Assembly: GCF_964199755.1 (NCBI RefSeq)
Contig: NC_133899.1
Coordinates: 27,693,446 to 27,757,445, forward strand
From: Larus michahellis
Taxonomy: Eukaryota; Chordata; Aves; Charadriiformes; Laridae
DNA length: 64,000 nt
Direction of reading: 5' to 3'
The notes under the pieces are model-generated. The model made no database searches. It worked only from the letters and a program-made list of their open reading frames with translations, and was not told the DNA's origin. Each line of letters opens with the position of its first letter. Within the stretch, counting starts at the first letter, position 1. The position numbers were made by a program, and so were the translations under genes. This document shows positions 52,721-64,000 of the stretch, one piece after another.

Positions 52721-55700
52721 CTGTAAGGAAGAGCAAACATCTGTTAGTCTCTGCAAGAGAAGAAAATGACAAAATAAAAAAGCAAAGACGAACCGTCTGT
52801 GGTTAAATCATCAAACCGAGGTTCGTGTCACAGTGTGTCATCCCCATCTTGTTACCTGATGTCTTTATCCTTCTCCGTGTCCTGACATAAGAGCTTCTAT
52901 ACTACCTTCCAGAAGAACCATTGAGAGATACACACGTTTGTGTACACACACGGATATATACAGACACCCAGACACTTACACACAACCGACAACATGATCT
53001 GGAAGCAGCTGGTGGCACCACACGTGGCGTCAGCGGTGCCTTTCGGGCCCCTCCTGCTAGAGCTCACCACACAACGCACCTCCACTCCAGGCACTCGGCT
53101 TTCCAACGGGTGCTCCTGACCTCACGCTCTGGAGTTACTTTGCCATAATGCAGTTTGGGTATTGAAAATGAGGGATGGTTCATGTGTGCTTTACTCGCTA
53201 AGCTAAAACTCACAGTGGCCTCTAAATCATGGCAGTTCAATGGGTTTATAGCCAACACTTAAGCTCTTAATGCTATTTTCAGAATAGACTCAGACGGAGC
53301 TAATTTTATGTCATTCAAACCCCAAAAATGCAAATAAAACACAAAAAAAAAACAACCACAAGAAAAGCCCCCACAACAACATGGATCTAAATAAAAGTGG
53401 AACGTGGGCTAATTTTAGATCATCACTGTTTTCCCGGCTGCCAGAGCCAGCAGTGCTGCACTCCTCTCCCAGAAAGCCTGACAGTTCAATTAGCCTTATC
53501 TCTTACAGCGCCAGATCCAGGATCCTCGCGGAGTATGGAAACAAGGAAGATAACAACAGTGCCCACACCCACTAAATGAAATCATCCATCAGTGCCTACG
53601 CCAAAAGCTCGGCGAGGGCCGCGGTGCAGGTCCCTGCGCAGCCCCCAACGTCCCTCCCAGTGCGGGCGGGTGGGAGGACGCTCCTCCGGGAGCGGGGGCA
53701 CAGTCCTGTGGAGACGCACCTACGTGTCCCAGAGGGAACTCGTGCCATCGTGAGCAACGGAGCTCTGCGGGACGCCACGTCGGAAATGAAGCACTCGTCT
53801 CCCTTCGGGACTGATAAAGTCATACGCGTACAGAACGGATTACTCAGACATATTATCATCCCAGAAATGTACTAATGAAGCTCATCCAAAATAAAATAGT
53901 CTCACAGCTAGCCATAAGCAGGAGTCTTGAATCGTCATGGATATTTACAGACTTTTAATGTCAGAACAACAACTACTGCTCCTATTGTCCAGTCCATCCA
54001 TAGTCCATGCACAGTGCCACGCAAACTAAGAGGAGCCAACAAGGTGCAAAAAGGACGAGTGAAAATATCAACCTCTAAACCCTGCTCTTCAGCACTACCC
54101 ATTTATTTTTTTCCTGATCCTGGTGGCTGTACGAATCATGACTACTGATTCCAACTCTTTAGTCCCCATTGGAAAATAAAAAAAAAAGAAGTCTTCAACT
54201 GAGTATGCTGCTGCGGGCATGGCCCCTCACTGCCGTAGCGCTGGGAACTGTTACCGGATCCGTTACTGTCACTGCTACCACTAACTGCAGCAGAAACCAA
54301 TCTTCCCGGGCAGCGTCCAAACACCTTTTGCGGATTCAGTTTCGTCCGGCCCACGCCAGCACTGCGGGTTGGGGGTCCTGCAGGTGAGACGGACATGGAG
54401 GGGAATGGTGATGCCGAGCAGCGGAGGAGGAAGGACGGCAGAGCAAACCGCCTGCTACAGCTCCCAAACCCCACCGGTGATGCCCGGCTGGCCACTTCCC
54501 GATGCGGTGGCCGCAGTCATGGCCATGGGCCATCACACACCCTTTCCAGGTGGGACCTTCTTCTTTTAACCAAGGTCTGGCAGGTACCAGATTCAAAGGG
54601 ACTCGGCAACTCAGGGCATCTGCAGCACGACTGCCGGGTCCCCAGGCAGCCTTGGCTGGGGACATCACGCTCATTTAGATTTTCTAACTTAATACTGCTA
54701 ATTTAGATTTGTAGTTGTGATTAAAGTAATGTGCTTGGATTCAGCCAAGTTCATTTGAAGAGCTATACAAGATTAAAACTAAATCAGCACGGCGCATTCA
54801 CAAGTTTGGAAATACTGTTAGAAGATGAAACGGTGGCATAAGGAGACGTAGACTTAAACCACAGCTGGAGCGACAAGGTTATGACAAGGTTACCCACCAG
54901 TGGACATGGCGTTCTTCAGATTTTAGCAGAGTTTTTGAGGTTTTGCCGGTGAGGTCCGGCGCAGGGGCACGGCCGGAGTGACCAGGCACCGCAGCACCAA
55001 TGCCTCCCGCCTGCGGGGAGAACGGCAGCGCCCGAGCACGCCTCAACCGGACCCATTGGCAGTGAGTATGAAAATAAATGACTGCCCACCAGATCTAGCA
55101 ACAAACCGAGGTCATGTAAAGAGCTAATGAATTTGAAATTTCTGCCTGGGATTGATCCAAGGGACACGGGAACGAAATGTCGTGTACGCCAGGCTGAGAT
55201 AGCTTCTCTTTCCCGATGCATGGCTTGCTGGGGAGGGTTTTCCCCCATCTTCTTTGGGAGCAAAAGGTTTTATCATACTTAGTGCAGCATCTGCCCATGT
55301 GTCCCGTGCTACAAAGGGTCATTTGCACATAGTGAATTGCATAACCCACGGAAGCAGCAGGATCCAGGAGACAGTAATTAATTAACAAACGATTTCCACT
55401 GCATCCGATTGCGTTCAGATGGTAGGTGCTGCACAAAGCCAGCTTGCCAGGGAAACCCAACGCAGCACACACCGGTAGCTGCTCAGAGCCAGCTGCTAAT
55501 ACAGTGCCTGGCTCAGACATAATCTGTTATCACTAAGGTCATGACAGAAGCGATTGAGTGCCTTTCCTGCCCCTCCAGGCCTCAGCAGAAGACGTGATTT
55601 TCAAGGTCTTGGCAAATGCAATTTTGTGGTGAGAAAAAAAAAAGCCTAGAAGTTGATGATATTCACCTGCTGGGGATGAAGGATGGGGAAATAGCTGGCA

Positions 55701-57904
55701 CCAGTCACCAAAGGCATCCCGCAGCCATGCTAAAATGGGTGCATATAAATGAAGATGCTGTGATATATGGCACAGGAGCTGCTAAAACTACTTAAGCAGA
55801 GAACAAGGACCTTCAATTTCACAAAGGTCAACGATTTGTAAACATGCCTGAGTGTTTTGCTGAATCGGAAACAAAGCACCTAAGAAAACAGAAACACTCA
55901 TATCATAGAACCTCACCAAGGCATCCCTGGGGCTCTGCTGGCCCTGGAGCCGTTGCATGGGCCAGGACCACGGGCCAGGAACATGATCTCTTGCCCCAGC
56001 ACAGTGCACGGAGTTCCCCATGAGCCAGAAAACCCTCTCACGCCGGTGAGGAGCAACACCTCCCAATACAGGCAGCGAGGAGCCCTCAGCTGCAAGGCAG
56101 CTCCTTCTGATACCCAGCTGGCATATTTGCCTTGTGGGGAGGACATGCTGGTTTGGTTCTCTGATGCTGGTCATACTTGCTGTAGGACAGAGCAGGATAA
56201 TCAGCACGGGGAGGTACGCTACAGAGGAAATACTGTAGCCCCGTCTTTGCTAAAGGGCTTCAAACACTGTGATAAATACAGCTGCACCCCCTCTAACCTC
56301 TGGGGATTTGAAAAGCTCCAGGACATCAGGTTGTGCTGGCTCCAGGGCCGCCTTCGGTGCACCTGGCGCTGCCGCAGCAGTGGTCAGGTGCGCTCCAGGT
56401 TACATCCCCTGTAGATAAGGAAGCCCAGCCCAGCGGCGGAGGCAGGCTGGCTAATGAGCTGTTTCACGAAGCTGCGCTCGTTTTCCTCCAGCCTTCAGCC
56501 GCAAAGGATACGCATGCAAAGCAATGCATTCTGGGAAGCAATTCTTCTCCTTGTAATGAGGTCTAAACTGGCAAGATTAAAGTGAACAATAACAATTATT
56601 TTAATTAAAGAGATTTCTAGAGAAGGCAGAACCGGTATGGATAAGCCCTAGACCGTGCCACGTGCTGCCTGACGCCTGACAGCGAAGCTTCTGCTGTTTT
56701 CCCAGGGCAGGTGCTGGGAGCTACCCCCCTGCCCGAGAGCTCGCAGGGGTCCGTGTCCCTTCCTCGGAGCTGGGGGACATCGGCAGTGGGACCCAGCAGC
56801 GGGGCTGTGGCTGAGGGACAGAAGCTCTGGGGAGAAACCGCTGCCCTGTGGGTCAGCGTGGCTGCTGGATACAGTGCTGGGCATCCTTCCCCTGCTGCCT
56901 GAGGAAGGACCGCACCGGCACATCCCACCCACTGCGGCTTTCTGTGAGCAGCCACAGAGCTGGCGCTGGAAAACACGGGTTAGACTGACCTGTCATCTGA
57001 GCCACAAAGTCCCTCTACAGTTCTGTCTGAGACAGAAAATCAACTGGTTTTCTCCAGAAAGAAATAAGATGACCACAATGCTGCGGTGCAGGCAGCAAAA
57101 CTGCAAATGAGAGCTTCCCGGAGGCAGAGGATGCTTAACTCAGCAAGTAACGGCAGCAGGGAGGGCAAGGCGGGACAGACGTCAAGGTGTGAGGGGAGGT
57201 GAAGGTGAGCCTCCCCGCGCTGCCTGCCCAGAGAGGGCCAGGGCACGGGACACAGGACACTTCTGCCCTTCAGTGCTGGGCCCTGGTGCCCTGCCCAGGG
57301 CTGCCGAGGGGAGGACGGGCAGATCTCACCGCAGCCATGGCAGGATCCCGGCCCGCCACGGCCCATGGAGCACCGCAGCACCGCACAGGAACGGGAGGGA
57401 CACACCGAGCCACAGCCACGCTTGCAGCGGAGCCAGCAGCAGGTCTCACAAACATGAGCCCACTTCGGTCAGTGTTCTGCTGCCTGAGCTCCGCTCAGTG
57501 AGGCCACGGCAGCACCCGCCACACACTGGCAGCCACAGCCCGGCTCCGGTTCCCCAGCTCTGGCCACCCTCGGCCTCAGTCCGGGACCACCTCAGCCAAA
57601 CGCCTGTGACAACAGAACAGTCATTACTTTATAGAAGGACAAAATGCCCACCCTGTCAGTATATTAACTTCTTAATTGCTTTATTAATCAATTAACCATT
57701 TACTAAACTAGCACCGCTAAATTTCCAAGGAAGAGTGCAAATATTAACCTGCTAGAAAAAACACTGGCTGCTGCATAATAAGAACGATGGTGTGTGCTGG
57801 CACGTCTGCTCCTGCTGAGTCCCGGCGATGCAGTGCTGCCCCGGCGCGGGGCAGGCAGCGCTCCCTCCCCATCTCCCTGCTCCCAGCTGCCTGGACAAAG
57901 GCGT
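52721..57904. other. Upstream intron or flank of LRFN5
   Basis: Presumed intron between a noncoding 5' exon and coding exon 1. Holds the CpG patch at 53.6 kb and an AT-rich block with two AACAAT motifs at 56586-56600. No coding exon seen. Confidence 0.55.
53590..53720. other. CpG-dense patch upstream of LRFN5 coding exon 1
   Basis: A roughly 130-bp CpG-rich block about 900 bp upstream of the acceptor for coding exon 1. It could be a minor promoter or part of a 5' exon; no donor site was convincingly placed. Confidence 0.3.
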
Positions 57905-58305
57905 TTGCACGAGGAATGGGGTTTGTTCAGGCCTGAGAAAAGGAGGCTCAGGGGAGACCTTATCACCACGTTCCAGGATTTAAAGGGTGGGTACAAAGCA
58001 GATGGAGACTGTCTTTTCACAAGGAGTCCCATGGCAAAGATGAGAGGTGACGGGTACAAGTTACTCCCAGGGAAATTCCGATTGGACACCAGAGGAAAAA
58101 TTTTCACACTGAGATCAGCCATTGAAATAATCTCCCCAGGGAAGTGGTGGATTCCCCAAAATTGGACACTTTAAGATTCAGCCGGAAAGGATGCTGGGCC
58201 ATCTTGTCTAGACTGTGCTTTTGCCAAGAAAGCTTGGACCAGATGATCCTTGAGGTCCCTTCCAACCCGGGATTCTGTGATTCTACGGTTCTGTGGTTCT
58301 ATGAA
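57905..58305 (+). mobile_element. CR1 LINE 3'-end fragment with terminal octamer repeats
   Basis: Runs from the 'ttcaggcctgagaaaaggagg' block through 'ggggagaccttatcacc', 'ttgaggtcccttccaaccc' and ends in 'attctgtgattctacggttctgtggttcta', the degenerate 8-bp terminal repeat typical of CR1. It is a noncoding tail of a different CR1 subfamily from the copy at 20.7 kb. It probably lies in a 5' intron of LRFN5 or its upstream flank. Confidence 0.92.
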
Positions 58306-60941
58306 GTGTTAACGCACAACAGTAAAAAATAACTACATCACCCAGGGTACTAAGTATAGAGAGTAGCACGAAACCACTACACACAGCATACACGGAACCA
58401 AACCCATGAAACACCAACTATCTCCAAGTGATTAATGCTTTGATTCACAAACACAGCGCTTTTATTTTGTATTCTCATGTGCACAAGAAGCCTTTCCCTG
58501 AAGGAAGGAGCAATTACGCGAACTACCAGGGAATCCTTCACTCAAGCACGTACCAATGTCCTAAAGACACATTGTCAGAAAACCGCCTGTGTGGAGCACG
58601 TTGCCCATGTGTGACTGCAGAGGGGCAGCGCTGGCTGTGCTGGCAGCTGCGGCAGGACAAGGCGCGGAGCAGCTGGGGACACTGATGCTGAGGACACCGA
58701 GACGGTTTGTCCGGCAGAGAGGGAACCATAAACAGATCGAGCTGTACTCCAGGAAAACAGTATTCCCAGGGGAAGGGCTGGAACTGGAAGGTAAGTGACA
58801 TGGAGCAAACAGGCAAACACAAGCAAACCAGAACAAGGAGTTTGGGGAGGGATGCGAGCACATTCAGGGAGGAGCCAGGTAACACTGGGCACGACGGACG
58901 CGTCCCCTAAAGCCAGGGCTGCCACCTGCGAGCGGGGACCGACCCCACAGCTCATGTGGGACTAATGGAAACCACAGGTACCAATGCAACTGTCACTATC
59001 GCCAGCCCCATGCAGCCAGTATGGCCCCAGCGTGGCCAGCAGAGCCCCATGCTGAGCCACAGGAGCCCCTTACACCTTATCTTCAGCAGGGCCTGATGTT
59101 GTGAGGCACCCGATTTTTCCCCCGCTGTGCTGTGACCACCCCCTCACTGCACCCCTCGACACATCCCACTGCTGTTCTGGCACTGGGTGAGAGGGGGCAG
59201 CTGAGGGTATCCTGATTCCTAACGCCCCGCTCTGCCGTATGGCACAATATGTTGTGCCACAGTTTATTTTTGAAGTTTCCAACTACATGTAGTTCAGAAA
59301 GTTGCTAGCGGATTTCAAGCACCCATGCAACAAAACTTTCACATGGAGCTGGTCAACTGTTTCAGATGTTTTCATTTATAAAAGCGCACACAGGACCATC
59401 ATTACTTACTCGTCCTCATGACCTGAGTCTCCCTGTTTATTCTCTTGTGGCTTTTAACAGCCAGTAGCGTTTGTCCTGGCTGAAGTGGCTGATCTGGTTT
59501 AGACCTTTGAGGGAGGGGTTAGAAGTCTCTGCTGAAGGGGCAGAGAGCCATTAGCGCCCGTGAGAGCAGGGGGGGGACACGGGCACGGGGGGGAAGCACT
59601 GGCTGTTTCGGGAGCACAGGGTCTCACCCACCCGGACAAACACCCGACAGCCCAACGCAGCCCCGGGGGTTCGCTGCGGTAGAAGGGGAGCTGTGTCTCG
59701 CACTGAATCAAAAGGATACTACACTCATTATGACAGTAAATTTTACACATCGCTCAGCTGTCTGCCTGCCCTGCAGACAGCCACGCACTAAGGGGCTGTC
59801 ACGTGCCAGAAGAGAACCGAGGTGTTGCAGCAGTTTGGCTTTTTACTGCCCACAGTTCATCTGTTTCAGGAGCAGCTCTATTGCCTTCAATTGTTTGTAA
59901 TCTTCAACAGAATTTGCAAGTTGTTACTTGCACTTATTTTGTCTGCCGATTTTATTATAATGCATAAAATTAAGAGCGTTTTGCTGTAATGCTTTGTTCC
60001 AAAGTCTCATCAGCATAGGGCAGAGCGATGATGCATTGAGGGCACTACCTTCACTGGGAACTCCTGCTGCCGTGAGGTGGGTCTGCAACCCAGTGTGCCT
60101 GCAGCTCCCCGAGCTCCACGTCTCCCCGGGACCATCCCAGCTCCCAGGCAGCCCTTCAGCGCAGAGAGACAGGTAAGCAGATATTTTCAGCTTCCATCCA
60201 GGGTGTTAGCTCCTGACACTGGTCTCGGTACGGGGGGCACAGCCTGCAGGACCCCAGGCACAGCTCCCGGAGGAGCACAGCCTGTCCGTCCCGTGGGGCC
60301 GGGGCAGCCTGGCCGGCTGCTCAGCAGCAGGGGGAGAGCTCCAGCACCCTGCCTGCACCCCCATCCACTCCCACAGCAGGGACAGAGTCGCCTCCCCGAA
60401 GCCCCACAGCTGGGACGGGCACCCTGTGCCCGAGCGCACCGGCTCACCTGGCCGTGGAGGAGCACCAGGGGCTGGGGGGGACAGGGACGCTGGTGGTTTG
60501 CAGTATCAGAGGTCAGTTGCTGCAAAGTCACCTGGCGAGCACTGGTATCACCAACGGGGAACGTGGGATTTGCTGCACAAAATCAGATCACTGGGACATC
60601 TCATCCTGTACCTCGCAGCAGCCCAGAGCAAACAACGCGACCCTCTCCAGGACAGACCCACACCTCCCGCATGCTTTAGCCTCCCTGTGCATGCCTCGCT
60701 ACCTGGGATGCGATCGTCTCAGCCTGCAGTGACACTGATGATTTTGAAATTGCTCATCCCTCCTTGATTCCCATCCCCTGTTTGGTCACTGACCTCAAAG
60801 GACCCTCACATATGTTGTATCACAGTCCCGCATCTGGGCAAAAAACCTCCCTTGCCTCATCACAGCTGTCCAGCTTATTCAGAAAATAACGGTAAATGAT
60901 GTAAAAAAAACTCAGTCAGCTAAAAGGCAGACCCCTCCGCA
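58306..60941. other. Upstream intron or flank of LRFN5
   Basis: No gene seen. A G-rich run near 59568-59592 (G7, G3, G7 with short spacers) could form a quadruplex. Confidence 0.5.
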
Positions 60942-61045
60942 GAAGACAGAACCACTGGGGTTGGCAGGACCCCCAGAGACCCCCTCGTCCATCCCATCCC
61001 ACCCCTGCTCAGGCAGGACTGTGGCCCTCTGACCCCAGGTATGCC
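60942..61045 (-). mobile_element. CR1 LINE 3'-end fragment, reverse orientation
   Basis: Plus-strand blocks 'cactggggttggcagga' and 'agagaccccctcgtcc', and the following 'cctgctcaggcagg', are the reverse complement of the CR1 3' region. It is short, and its terminal octamer repeat is eroded. Confidence 0.75.
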
Positions 61046-64000
61046 CAGCACCAGGGGCATTGCTAAGGCGGGCACAAGGCAAGACCAGGCTCAGAACACG
61101 GGCCCCGGGGCGGCACTGCCAGCTCACACAGGGGTGCTACATCTCCTGGCACAAAGTATGTTTCTTCCTCAAAAGCCCTGCTGCTGGATTTGTGCCGTTA
61201 CTCACCTGTCTTCTACACAACAAAAAGCTTCAGCTCTTACCCTCGCAGAGTACAGCTTATAAACATGCCCCTAAAGCTCAGAAACTGAGGAGAAAAATAG
61301 GGTCATTATCCTTTATTTACTTTTAAAGCACTTTATTTTGCATGTGGTTCATATTGTCTGGAGCAGACAACACTCAAAAATACCAAGTCCTTAAAAAGAC
61401 AAAAATAATACTGGGTTCCCCGCACCAGCACAAACGGAGCGTGGCTCCCGAGTCACAGCTGAAGAGTTTCCAGCCAGGGAACAAGGACATTTTCCAGGCA
61501 TTTGGTTCCCTCCCTTCTGCTGACACAGCTCTCTGTGCCCTGCATCTCCACAGGAGCGCCGGAGCCCTCCCAGGAGGCGTGGGCAGGCTCAGGATCCCCA
61601 GCCTGACGCCAGCCCCACGCTCAAGAGGGTGCCAACGCTCGTCACCCTGACCAGCGAGCCCCCAGCCTCAGCACCGGCTCGCAGCAGGCTCACCCGGGGT
61701 GCGTGCCACGCTGGCCTGCACCCTGGTAACACCGGGCTGAGCGCAGCTAACGCAGCAGGGTCACAGGGACTTCCAGGGATTTGATTTGTTTTTCCTTTTT
61801 GTTCTGCTCCCTGCCACTCCCCCCACTGACAGGACACACGTGTCTCAGCGAGCTGCTCTGAACACACGGGCACTGGCACCCTGGCCACTGGCTGCCTGCT
61901 CTGCGCACCCACAGCAGCCTGGCGGGGCCGTCACCGTGAGTCCCCTGCGCTGGGCAGACAAGGTGGCAGCACGCTTCCAGCACACTTCCAGCATGCCTCC
62001 TGCACACTTACTGCTGGCACAGCCCTGAGCCCATGGCCACGCGCGAGAGCTATGCGTAACGCTGCTCAGCTACCACCATTGCCGGCAAAAATGAATGCAT
62101 TTGAAATGCGATGAATTAAATGCTGAACAAGTCATAGAGGAAGGAGAGCTCCGACATGCGGGGCTGCGGCGGAGGCAGCTCATTAGGCATTTGTACCGCA
62201 GACGAGGAGCTGAGAGTGATACATGGGATGACTCAACACGGCAGCGCAGGAACACGACTGAAGCTCTGTAATTTATTAATAGCTGTGCCGTGAGAAAAAC
62301 CAGCCGGGCGATCCCCCATGGCCCCCCGACACGCAGGGCTCGGGGGGGCACCTCTCGCTGCCTCCCATATGGCTTGGGGAGACGGATACTTAAACAAGCA
62401 CAAACCAGAGCGGCTTCTGAGAAAAACCCTGTTTAAAATGTTGTGATAAAATACACGCTGAGGAGAATGGTAAGAAACATACTGTGGTCACGGGCTGTCA
62501 GCGGGAGCCCCAGATAGGGAGCCTGGCCCTCAAGCCCCAGTGCTGCACCCACACAGGCTCTCCCCAGCACCCGCCACGGCTGCTGCTCCATCCTGGGGCG
62601 GGGGGGGAATTAACAGCAGCACACAGTTTGGTACCACAGCTGAGAGCCTATTTTGGCTTTTTCCTTTGTATTTCCTCCTTGTCCTTGAAACAGAAAGTCT
62701 CAGCAATACATCCTCTCGGTCCAGCAGCACTGTTCCCTCCCAGGGAAACACCAGCTTCCCATGGCAACTCTAAACCAGTGTACATTAGTAATTACCAGCA
62801 AGCACCAGACTTACCACCGGGATTGTCCATCACCACTACACACGACTTTGCACCCATAGGAAGCTGTGTGCACCAACACAACGCCAGCAGCCAGGGCTGC
62901 CCACTTGGTGTCCCAGCTGGGAGGGCTCCGCAAACACAACTGGGCTCAGACAGACGGAGCGCTCGCCTTCCTGGGCCCCCCCGTCTATAAAATGTGCATT
63001 ATGGACTCCTTCCTTTTCCTTTCCTCGAGCCCCCAGTAATTATCCATGTGGCTGTACGCAGTGTGGGAAAGGCAGCACAACCGCCTTTGCGGCCTCTCAT
63101 TGTCTCGCTCCATCGGCTCTCAGAGTCCCTCAGCGCAGAGGGGACGGGGCCCAGGGCAGCTCTCTCCCTGCACCCCAGCGCCGGGCTGGCCGAGCCTCTC
63201 GAGCCGGGCCCTGGCCCCAGCACCCACCGTGCCCCCACCCTGCACCCCATCCCCATGCTGCGCTGGGCTGGGGCCAGGGGCTCCCGCAGCAGGGACGGCA
63301 CAGCCCCCCGGCTCCACAGAGCAGGGGGCCTCACCAAAAACCATCTCAAGTACATCATCAAATGAATGATGGGTTTTAGTGAGAAACACCAAGCTATTGC
63401 ATTTTCCAGCTCCTGAGGTATAGTATACTAAATATTATACAAACATGCTAAATGTTGACAGTAAAGTCGGCATTAATCGCACAGCTTAAAATTGCGAGCA
63501 AGCCTAAGTGAATAAAGTGAATAATTGTTTAAAAACCCAGCTTTTAACTTATCAAAACATTTTTATTGAATTGCAATATTGTGGCATTTTCAAAACTAAG
63601 TGTTTTTGCAACATCAAAACACAACCGGGATTTGCTTTGACACTTCTCTGTCACCAAGTTTGGCAAAGCAGCGCGTTCCCAGCCGGCACGGGGAGGCCAG
63701 GCTGCCCGCTCGTCCCTGCAAAATCCGCCCTGCACCCTCCCGGCCAGCGCAGTTTCAGGAGCGAGCCGCTGGCAGCAGACAGGTCTGCGTGTGGAGAGGC
63801 GAGTGGCAAGCCCTGATGTAGGGGAAGAAGCTCCTCGGGGCCACCACCAACCTGGAGCCCTCCCCAGCACGGAGCCTGCCCGGGCAGAGGCACCCGACGC
63901 AGCTGGGGTGACTGGGTGCCAGCCACAGTCACGTACTCGCAGGAGCATCCTGTGTCCCCGTTCACGGGGAGCATACCCGAACCACTGGCTAACTGCTGCG
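61046..64000. other. Upstream intron or flank of LRFN5
   Basis: No gene seen. Contains an AT- and homeodomain-site-rich block at 62075-62290 and GC-rich patches near 61.6-61.9 and 63.1-63.3 kb. Confidence 0.5.

Noticed and set aside
62980..63005. TATA-like 'tctataaaatg'
   Set aside because: No open frame, start-site context or CpG support; such hexamers are common by chance.
1..64000. tRNA, rRNA, CRISPR or bacterial-type operons
   Set aside because: None seen by eye; the sequence is vertebrate nuclear DNA. A tRNAscan or Rfam run would be needed to exclude small RNA genes.

Overview
This window looks like avian nuclear DNA. It carries CR1-type LINE fragments whose 3' ends have the bird-typical 'ggtcccttccaaccc ... 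attctgtgattcta' signature. The one gene I can identify, LRFN5 (SALM5), is a vertebrate synaptic adhesion gene written in split exons with GT-AG introns. From memory, LRFN5 sits in a large gene desert (human 14q21; in chicken I believe chromosome 5), which fits the near-absence of other genes here. The species cannot be fixed from the sequence.

Layout: (1) 1-49114 is 3' flank of LRFN5 and gene-poor. It contains CR1 remnants (about 2975-3245, 20695-21150, 22685-22832), a 275-bp zoned pyrimidine pentanucleotide array (32661-32935), an isolated CpG island (about 37380-37890), a 35-bp minisatellite (42802-42886), a 57-bp tandem duplication (48331-48443), and one possible alternative 3' exon of LRFN5 (42519-42598). 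(2) 49115-52720 on the minus strand holds the LRFN5 coding exons: 3'UTR, coding exon 2 (49689-50631), a 681-bp intron, and coding exon 1 (51313-52700, with 20 nt of 5'UTR before it). (3) 52721-64000 is 5' intronic or flanking sequence of LRFN5, with two more CR1 copies (about 57905-58305 plus, 60942-61045 minus) and scattered CpG-rich patches.

The main result concerns the LRFN5 C-terminus. Spliced as read here, the gene gives a 776-residue protein: signal peptide, LRRs, Ig domain, FN3, one TM segment and a cytoplasmic tail ending -ESTV, a class I PDZ ligand. As I recall, mammalian LRFN5 is about 719 residues, ends without a PDZ ligand, and diverges exactly where this sequence carries an internal splice donor (AA|GTAAGT, exon end at 49919). 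The bird locus therefore appears able to make two tails: a read-through form with an LRFN1/2/4-like PDZ end, and a spliced form using a downstream exon. An 80-bp ORF segment at 42519-42598 has splice sites and a phase that match that donor, and is a candidate (unproven) for such an exon. No RNA genes, CRISPR arrays or other protein genes could be supported.
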